Source: Sabellastarte sp. h YS-2021 (lineage: Eukaryota > Annelida > Polychaeta > Sabellida > Sabellidae). Taken from it: DNA of 64,000 nucleotides. Of this stretch, positions 57,111-64,000 are shown piece after piece. Numbering within the stretch: position 1 is the first letter of the stretch; each line of letters opens with the position of its first letter. The translations under genes and the position numbers were made by a program. The stretch covers positions 81,719,451 through 81,783,450 of the forward strand of contig OZ024932.1 of the NCBI GenBank assembly GCA_964017235.1, read 5' to 3'. The notes under the pieces were generated by a model, which ran no database searches, was not told where the DNA came from, and worked only from the letters and a program-made list of their open reading frames with translations.

Positions 57111-60100
57111 GTAAATAATTAAAACTGTTCATATCAGATTAATGCAACATTAATTATAAGTTTGGAAACCATTTAAACTGTTTCATTGGATAATTTGGCA
57201 CACATCTGCAATTGCCATTTGATTAGCCATGTGCCAGGTTAGAGCACTGATGTGGTAATTTTTTTTCATTTTTGCCCCTTGAAAAAGCTCCCTAAAAGTT
57301 GAATTAGTAGGCTGTTTTTGTGTTAAATATATTTTTAAGTTGCACTTGTGTCAGATCATACTTCATTTAAATAAAGTTCACAATAAATTAAACCATAGAA
57401 TTGCTAATAAAAAGTTAGTGTTCTGGTCATGCCAGATTTTTAAGCCAAGCAGCAAATATATCATTATTGACCAACACGTAAGCATACAAACATCCCAAAC
57501 TGAGCGCTGATAATATTGGATGTAGATAACTGTTGTACATGTACATATTAGTAAAATCCAACTCCTTATTTGGAAATATATTTTGAGATATATTTGCAAC
57601 TTTTTTCTGTTAGGATGTTCAGGGATGTCTTTTCTGTTGGTGATATACCTTGGTTGTAAACGGCAGTTAAAATTAAAGCAATTAGAAAAATTAAACATGA
57701 AATTTAAATTGTCAGAATGAGAGTAAATGTACAAATTAGGTTTGTGTCTAAAAGGATTCACTTTCACTGTATTTGAGGTTTTTAAAAATATTTACCCAGT
57801 AAAACTTCATTCAAAATGTCCCTTACATAGCCTTGATAACTAGTAAAAATTTCCTGTTAAATCTCTTTGCATGTAGTTGTATTCTTCCCCCCCTCTCAAT
57901 GTTGCATATCTGGTAATAGATGGAATTCTTTTCTATTTGTTGAATAACCTTCAGCAGGTGGCATTTCTTTGCATATGTAGAGTTTTTGTTCCCAGCTCAG
58001 TACATCATACTTTAAGTAGATTCTGCCTAAGTAGAACTAGTTGCAAGCTGAATTCAAGCATGAATTCAACTTGTTTTCAGGTTCCGCCATCAGAAAATGT
58101 ATTTTTATGTCCCACTGGCCTACCGGGTGGGAGATTATAAAATGCAGTCTCTTCGTGCATGGGTCAGTGTGTGAGTTTCGCCATGTTTTATAATTTTGCT
58201 AATTAATTGTTTTAAAACTACATGTATATGGCTGATTTCATATATATTTACTTTGTGGATGACCAGTGTAATTTAGGCCCTAGGAAAATGTCCATGTTGT
58301 GGTAACCTTATATTTCACAAGATAAGCTACTGTAATTAATGCTACTTGCTACAGTTATCACTCCAGGATGGACCATAGGAATACCTGACAGATAATTATT
58401 AATTACTGCCATGACAACTGGCCTTGTAGATATAAATGGAATACAGTCATAGTTAGAACCACTTCATTAATACATCAGAGGTTCTAGCTATACAGAGTCT
58501 ACTGTAGGTGTCCCATGCTGAAGGGAAAAGTCTGGACTTGATTTCCTCTTACTGTACGTAGCCATGTGCTTGTATTTAGCTTGTGGATATAGATTGTGGT
58601 AAAAGAATTCAAACTTTATAGTTAAAGAAGGAGGGTTTCCTGTGTACAGCTTATGGAATATAGCTGGTGGGTATGGCTTGCAGCTTATGTTTCTTTTTCG
58701 AGCAGTGACTAAATTTTCATGCAAGCCACAAGCAAGATAGGACATATATTCTAGAGATATTTAAAATTATTTGCTCTTAATATTTTCATCTCATTAAACC
58801 ACACACAATGGTGAAAAATATGAAAATCTGACCACAAATAAGGAAGGTACAATCATTTACAGAAATCTTATTATCTATGTTAATTTATATTGCATCAAAA
58901 TAAGACAACTATACATGTAAGCCACACCTGCAAGCCCTTACCATGGATATGTACACTTATTAGGCATCTACCTTTCCACACACCCCAAACAGCAACTTTA
59001 TTGTGGGTATCACAAGCCTTTGAATTTTCTTGTAACATATATACAGTTGAACCGTGTTAAATTTTGAAAGATAAAATACTTTAACGTAACGAGGAATTGT
59101 AGATAACAAGGAAATATCAATGGAAGAGATCCTCTAAGGAACTGACATTCTCTTCTCCCAAAAAGGAATCACTTCATGACAGAGTTTTATTTTCAGTGGT
59201 CTTTGGTTGTAATTTAATGCTATTTGTGTGCACACAATACAATAGAAATGCCTTAATTTCATATTGTATATTTTTTCTGATAGAAATCCAAGGTAAGACA
59301 GCAGACATACTGTAGTTGAGCATTGTTGCGTTTTGTTGGTGGTTTTCATATATTCATAAAGCGTTGTTGTGCATGTGTGTTTGAAACTCCAATTATACAG
59401 GGTGGAAACAGTGGTGCTTGCATTTCAGTAAACTCAAGCTTATGGTGTGACCCTTGTAGCATGAATAATTGAAAACTGTGTTTAACTGTTGACAAGAACT
59501 AGGCTTGTAAAAGGAGAAAGAGGCACTAGAGAGTATGCTGATTACATGTGAATGTACGGATAATATGTAGCTGTCTTACAAAACTAGATACATGTACTAA
59601 CTTACCTGACCTAAAGTTACCTGTATACAACAACACCCAGTTGTGTGAATGAAAGAATAATGATTAATTCTTAATATAAACAGTTTATGTTATTTCACTT
59701 TTTTCAAATCAAATAATTGAAACAAGTACTCTGAACACACTTTAGGGAGAAGAGAAAAGCTTTTACTTTGCTGATAATTACAGATAACAGGGAGGAAGTC
59801 CGATTGAACAGGCGCTGGGCGTTTAATGGTTAATGTTTTATAATCGGTAAACTTCTATAATAAACTCAGAACATGTAATATATAGTGAAAAAAGTGAAAC
59901 ATATATAAATCTAAACAATTATAATCAAAACATCTTAAAGAAATCACTTTAAAACTTTTTCACAAAGCTCTCCCTGATTGCATGCTTCTGCTTTAAAAGG
60001 CTTTGGCTGTGTGTATTAAAATGTGATCAAAACGATAGTTATTGTAACTGAGCCACCTAAGTTTTAAATGAACTAGGTTTCATTTTCACAGGTTATGCTT

Positions 60101-61290
60101 ATTAAATATTATATTTCACAGTTGGGTGCCACAAAAAGATGGACAGATAAACTCCCATTGCCTTATAATGGGTTCATGGTATATATATATATTATGTACA
60201 ATAAATGTCAAATATTACTGATCCATTGACACTGTAAATATGTCTGATACTACACAAGCTTTTTGAAATATATTTGTCTCTTCTGTCTAATAAATTGTGG
60301 ATATTTCAGCAGATTATGCAATCCTGTATTATTAGCCATAGATTTATTCCTTCTTTGATACCAACATCCCAATCTTTATACAGCCTTGTTGTTTGTGTGA
60401 CAGAAGGCAAAACAATATATTAATTCATTTAATTTTACATAAAATATTGTCCCTTATGTTTTGTTGCTATCTGATATGTATAGGTTGTTGTAACTCGTCT
60501 TATCAAGCATTTTTACAGGATATAGCCGATTTATTTTACAGTTCTTCAAAAAAAGTCTTTAATTAACCAAAGAGTCATAACCCTATTAATTGCAATTGTC
60601 AGAATTTCACCATAATCAGCAATTTGAAACAAGTAAAGAATTATATTCATGGTTGATGTGTGATATCTGAAAAATAACCACCCTGTATATTTGTGTCACT
60701 GCATGCATAGTTATGATACGTGGTTCTCATCTTCATTGTGTTAATAGTTTCATTTGTTTATTTCTGTGATTGCCATTGTAATATGCTCTTTTTTATTTCT
60801 CCTTTTCAGTGTCATTATTTACTGGAACCTTTGTTTTCCAAGGTTTTATGAAAAGGTCTCAACATTTCCCAAGGTTATTTTTCAACTTAAATTTTATGGG
60901 TTTTTTTTTCCTCAATTAAGTTAAAGTAGCAGAACTTATACTTTAGGAGGCAAAATACATGAAGGCAAAGTACATGTCATATTTGAATTTTCCTGTTCAT
61001 ATCGCAGAAATAAGCCATTATATATTCTGTAGTTTGGGTAAGTATTTCACCAAGAAATCTATTGACTTTTAATAAATTGACGGTATTCAGAAAATAATTT
61101 AGCACCAATCTTGTACATCTATTGACATTACTCTTCATGCTCTTAAAATATGTATTGTTATTAAACTAGATAAGATGTACAAAAATGTCAGAACTCTATG
61201 AAATGTTTTAATCTAGTGTCAAGTGAGATCCCTGTTTGATCTTTAAAAAATGTTTTTACTGAATTAATCCCCATGATTTTGAAAATAGGT
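57111..61290. other. Long AT-rich intron, mostly unique
   Basis: No further exon is supported. A lone 5'-end-like hairpin lies at 58103-58190. The 129-residue minus-strand open frame at 57378-57767 shows no domain and is treated as chance. Confidence 0.5.
58103..58190 (+). mobile_element. 5'-end fragment of a Helentron-like element
   Basis: TTTTTATGTCCCACTGG-CCTA-CCGGGTGGGAG forms the same kind of 5' hairpin as at 51795, followed by a short head (GCAGTCTCTTCGTGCATGGG). No array follows, so this appears to be a relic. Confidence 0.5.
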
Positions 61291-61530
61291 TTTTACCCGA
61301 CATCCTTTAAAAAAAGGCTGAGTGGGTGTTGTTTTCACCGATGGCATCTTGTTTGGCAGGCGGGCGACAGGAAAATCTGGTCCATACTTTTTATTAGAAA
61401 CTGTGATGTATAGGATGTTCATACAGGGGTGAATGAAGGGGGGGGGGGGGAGGCATTGGAGGATGTAGATGTGGCCTTGATTTAACTTTGAACCTTGCTG
61501 TAGTGACCTTGACCTTTGAAATCTTATCCA
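61291..61530 (+). mobile_element. 5'-end and single unit of the 146-bp array family
   Basis: ACCCGACATCC...AGGCTGAGTGGGTGTTG and TTTTCACCGATGGCATC resemble the start at 36463. A diverged unit follows (AGAAACTGTGATGTATAGGA, TAGTGACCTTGACCTTTGAA). An 11-13 nt G run interrupts it. Confidence 0.55.
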
Positions 61531-62734
61531 GGCTATTAATAAATAGATAAGTTTAAAAATTTTACAGCTTTATATCTTTAAGTTTTAAACTTAATGCTCT
61601 CGTCTTCCTTTTAAATTGTCTTGTTTCGATACTTTGTCCTTGCATACATTTTCTCTTTCATGAGTTATTTCTTGTACACCTTTACATAACTTATGCTGTT
61701 TATTCTGAAAGTCTCCTGCCTTTTTTTCTGTTTCATCTCTTTTGTATATGGTGTCCAACACCATTTCCCCAGGCTGTGGGGTACCAACATCTTTAATGCT
61801 ATTTTCGACCAATTGCTTGAAATGGTAATTTAAATTTATAATATTTATACTTTGCTCCAGTTTTACAAGTACTTGATGAATTTGGATAGCAAGTAAAAGT
61901 GTGTACAACTAAAATTCTCCTATTAAGTCAATACGAATGAGGTGGTATATCAACCAATACCTCTGAAATAGAATTATAAAAATAAACTTTAGAAATTCAT
62001 ATGTCTTTAAATGTATGAACTGCTCTTTCAGCAACATTTTTTTTTCAAACAATCCCAAGTGTGTATGAAACAGGTACCTTTGATATAACTCAGTTCTGTG
62101 TTGGTCATTTACTGCAATAATTAAAACCATCAGTTAAGACAGAAGTGACACTCGTATCTCCTACCTTTGGTTCAGTGGGTAGAAATCTTGCTGCCGGTAG
62201 CAATTGAAATAGTTTCTGTACCTACCATTCGTCATGTTAGTTTTCAGACCGGAATCTAAACCAATTATATGTCTGGTTTCTTCTTTTATCTGTTACCATC
62301 ATTTCATGACAGTAATTTTATGAATTGCTTCTTGAAATGTGTCAGTTTAAGATTCTTTGATTCTTTACTCACAATCTCTATTGTGTTTGTCTTGATTTAA
62401 GTTCAACAATTTCAGCCTTGTATATCTTGTACATGTTACTTGACAATAATTGTTTTATCAGTTATGTTACCTTTCCCCCGAATAACTGTGACTGTTAATC
62501 TATTTGTTGTAGCTTCATGATTTTGGAGAATTGATTTTTACCTCTGTTTTCTTTTTTGCCGTTTTTTTGTGTTGATTTTCCATTATTTTTTTTCACAATT
62601 TTAATTTATGTTGTTTTTTTTCTTTCAGCAAATCTGTATATATGTTCTATTTTGCTATATGTTTAACAGAACCATAGTTTGTTTAGTTTAACATTTGCAT
62701 TATAATATTTGTGCTGGATTAGGCTATATTTTAA
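61531..62734. other. Unique AT-rich intron
   Basis: No exon or repeat recognised. The small minus-strand open frames at 61591-62130 have no recognisable domain. Confidence 0.5.
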
Positions 62735-62743
62735 TAAAATAGG

Positions 62744-63260
62744 AAAACGTCCCGAATGACATATACAGAAAAAATATATCACGAATGAAGATAACAATAT
62801 TATACGAGTGCGAAGCACGAGTATTATATTGTTAATCTTCATGAGTGATATATTTTTTCTGTATATGTCTGATGAGGGATGTTTTACTTTTATTATCCAC
62901 CATTTTGTGTGATTTATGGGTCAAATAATATGAATATTTAATGAGAAAACGTGAAACAGACTGTCAAAAAGAATGAGCAACACTGAATATAAAACTTCAA
63001 TCTTTACCTTGCAATATCTCAGTCATTTCTGCATGGATATTTATGCAACATACATGAGCAGAAGCGCTAGAATAACACCTTTCTAATGATATATTATACA
63101 TATTTTTAAGTTACATACTTTCCGAGATATTGTTCAAAAACCGGAAGTTAATCACACTCAATATCCATAGTACCGGGGCGCCGGTGTATACAAAAAAAAT
63201 ACATCCCGATCTGTATTTCCCCGTATTTAGGGCAAATACGTCGCGTGGTGGATAATAAAA
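62744..63260. mobile_element. Palindromic repeat family, copy 3 (most complete)
   Basis: The left part (62744-62884) is a ~140-bp imperfect palindrome running from AACGTCCCGAATGACATATA through the centre CGAGTGCGAAGCACGAG to ATATGTCTGATGAGGGATGT. It is followed by a unit bounded by a perfect 15-bp inverted repeat, TTTTATTATCCACCA (62888-62902) and TGGTGGATAATAAAA (63246-63260). A CpG-rich GGGGCGCCGGTG lies near the right. No coding capacity. The class is unknown; it is mobile by inference from three dispersed copies. Confidence 0.8.
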
Positions 63261-64000
63261 TATACAGATAATCAGCTAACCAATAAAATAAATCATACAA
63301 TTGTCTTTCAGTCTGTGTATCTTTCAAGATATATGTATCTTCTTCAGACATCAAAGTTATTGAAAAAAATTGGTATTTTTAATACTCAACCTAATAACTG
63401 CCAGCTGTAGATGAAATAATAATTTTTTAATCCTGCATATTAATATAATTTGCAACAAATAAAAATTTAAATCTATGCATTAATATGAAATGTAGATATT
63501 TTGTTAAACTTATTCATGAACAAATTTAAAACCATATTTACAAAGTTTCCAGAAGAAATTGTTAAGGAAATTGCATAGTCATGATATTCTTTCTAAGATT
63601 TTGTGATAAGAGATTTTTTGTGAGACAATATGAAGTTTTGTACTAAAATTTTGGAGAAAAAGCACACACAGACTCACATTTGGATATGAATCTAAACTAA
63701 TGTACTAGTGCACTTACTTCACACATTAAGATGTATGGAGAAGCTTATTTTAAGCAGTTCAATCTGACCCTATAGTACTGAATTTACTCAGGAATGAGTA
63801 ACCGAGACATTTATCTAACCAATACTGTCATCAAATCTTGAGAATATTACAAGACAAATCTAGTGTGTGATTTATATAATGCCAGTGCGAAAGAGTAGAA
63901 AATATGTTTCATCTGTGGATAAACTAGTAATTGACCTGTTCAAACAAAGGCAGAAATTTTAAATCTTCAGAAGAATCAGTAGAAAATCATGGATTTTTTG
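63261..64000. other. Unique AT-rich sequence to the window edge
   Basis: No exon, array or terminal repeat recognised. Confidence 0.5.

Noticed and set aside
57378-57767. 129-residue minus-strand open frame
   Set aside because: No domain, low-complexity aromatic and Ile/Asn-rich composition typical of AT-rich chance frames, and antisense to the exchanger intron.
60810-60855. Possible extra exon of the exchanger loop (good TTTTCAG acceptor, phase fits the previous exon)
   Set aside because: Only 46 bases, weak GTCTCA donor, hydrophobic translation unlike the acidic loop, and no family match.
62165-62230. tRNA-like stretch starting TGGTTCAGTGGGTAGAA
   Set aside because: The box-A-like word is present but there is no box B and no cloverleaf stems.

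Overview
The window is animal nuclear DNA, AT-rich and made mostly of introns and repeats. Spliced exons, DIRS and PIF/Harbinger transposons, MITE-like elements and many tandem-repeat-bearing elements point to a marine invertebrate. A mollusc, perhaps a bivalve, is my best guess, because such genomes are known for Helentron-type 'pearl' elements with ~160 bp core repeats; the species cannot be fixed from sequence alone. I see no prokaryotic operon and no CRISPR array. The one host gene I can support is a plus-strand SLC24-type Na+/Ca2+-K+ exchanger. Five exons are visible (10026-10126, 11946-12032, 35534-35634, 55831-55945, 56984-57110). They cover the alpha-1 ion-binding repeat, the next membrane segments and the start of the acidic cytosolic loop. 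The 5' exons and the second (alpha-2) half are not in view. Two introns are about 23.5 kb and 20.2 kb and hold nearly everything else. || Layout: 1-4425 is an old, broken DIRS-type tyrosine-recombinase retrotransposon cut by the window edge, followed by a tandem-repeat element (4430-5672), a foldback element (6564-6722), a TA-flanked MITE (7001-7223) and another tandem-repeat element (7346-8500). The 1.8 kb intron after the first exon carries two MITE-like repeats. The 23.5 kb intron holds several tandem-repeat elements, a piggyBac-like MITE (15336-15815), a Tigger-like MITE (29413-29576), a second copy of the TA-flanked MITE (19682-19907), a foldback (22885-23505), a 5S-rRNA-like fragment (31598-31665), and a 3.5 kb element (25209-28736) nested inside a palindromic repeat. 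The 20.2 kb intron holds further tandem-repeat elements. It also holds a three-level nest: a nearly whole young DIRS retrotransposon (42689-49052) inside a PIF/Harbinger DNA transposon (40635-50097), inside a short minisatellite. The end of the window (57111-64000) is mostly unique AT-rich intron plus one full copy of the palindromic repeat (62744-63260). || The most interesting signal is the tandem-repeat elements. At least four (25209-28736, 37904-40208, 51795-53274, 53303-55769) share one plan: a 5' GC-rich hairpin, a short head, an array of 135-170 bp units, a copy of the 5' motif inverted near the 3' end, and a 3' terminus CTAG-T, usually with a small hairpin before it. That is the expected plan of a non-autonomous Helitron2/Helentron. 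Two have a related empty site elsewhere in the window. The array families look different but may share a diverged core (an ATATCTC/ATAACTC box and, in many, a later AAATTTGGCA-like box), suggesting one ancient, modular repeat system. Family names for these elements are inference; hairpins, terminal motifs and repeat periods were read directly.
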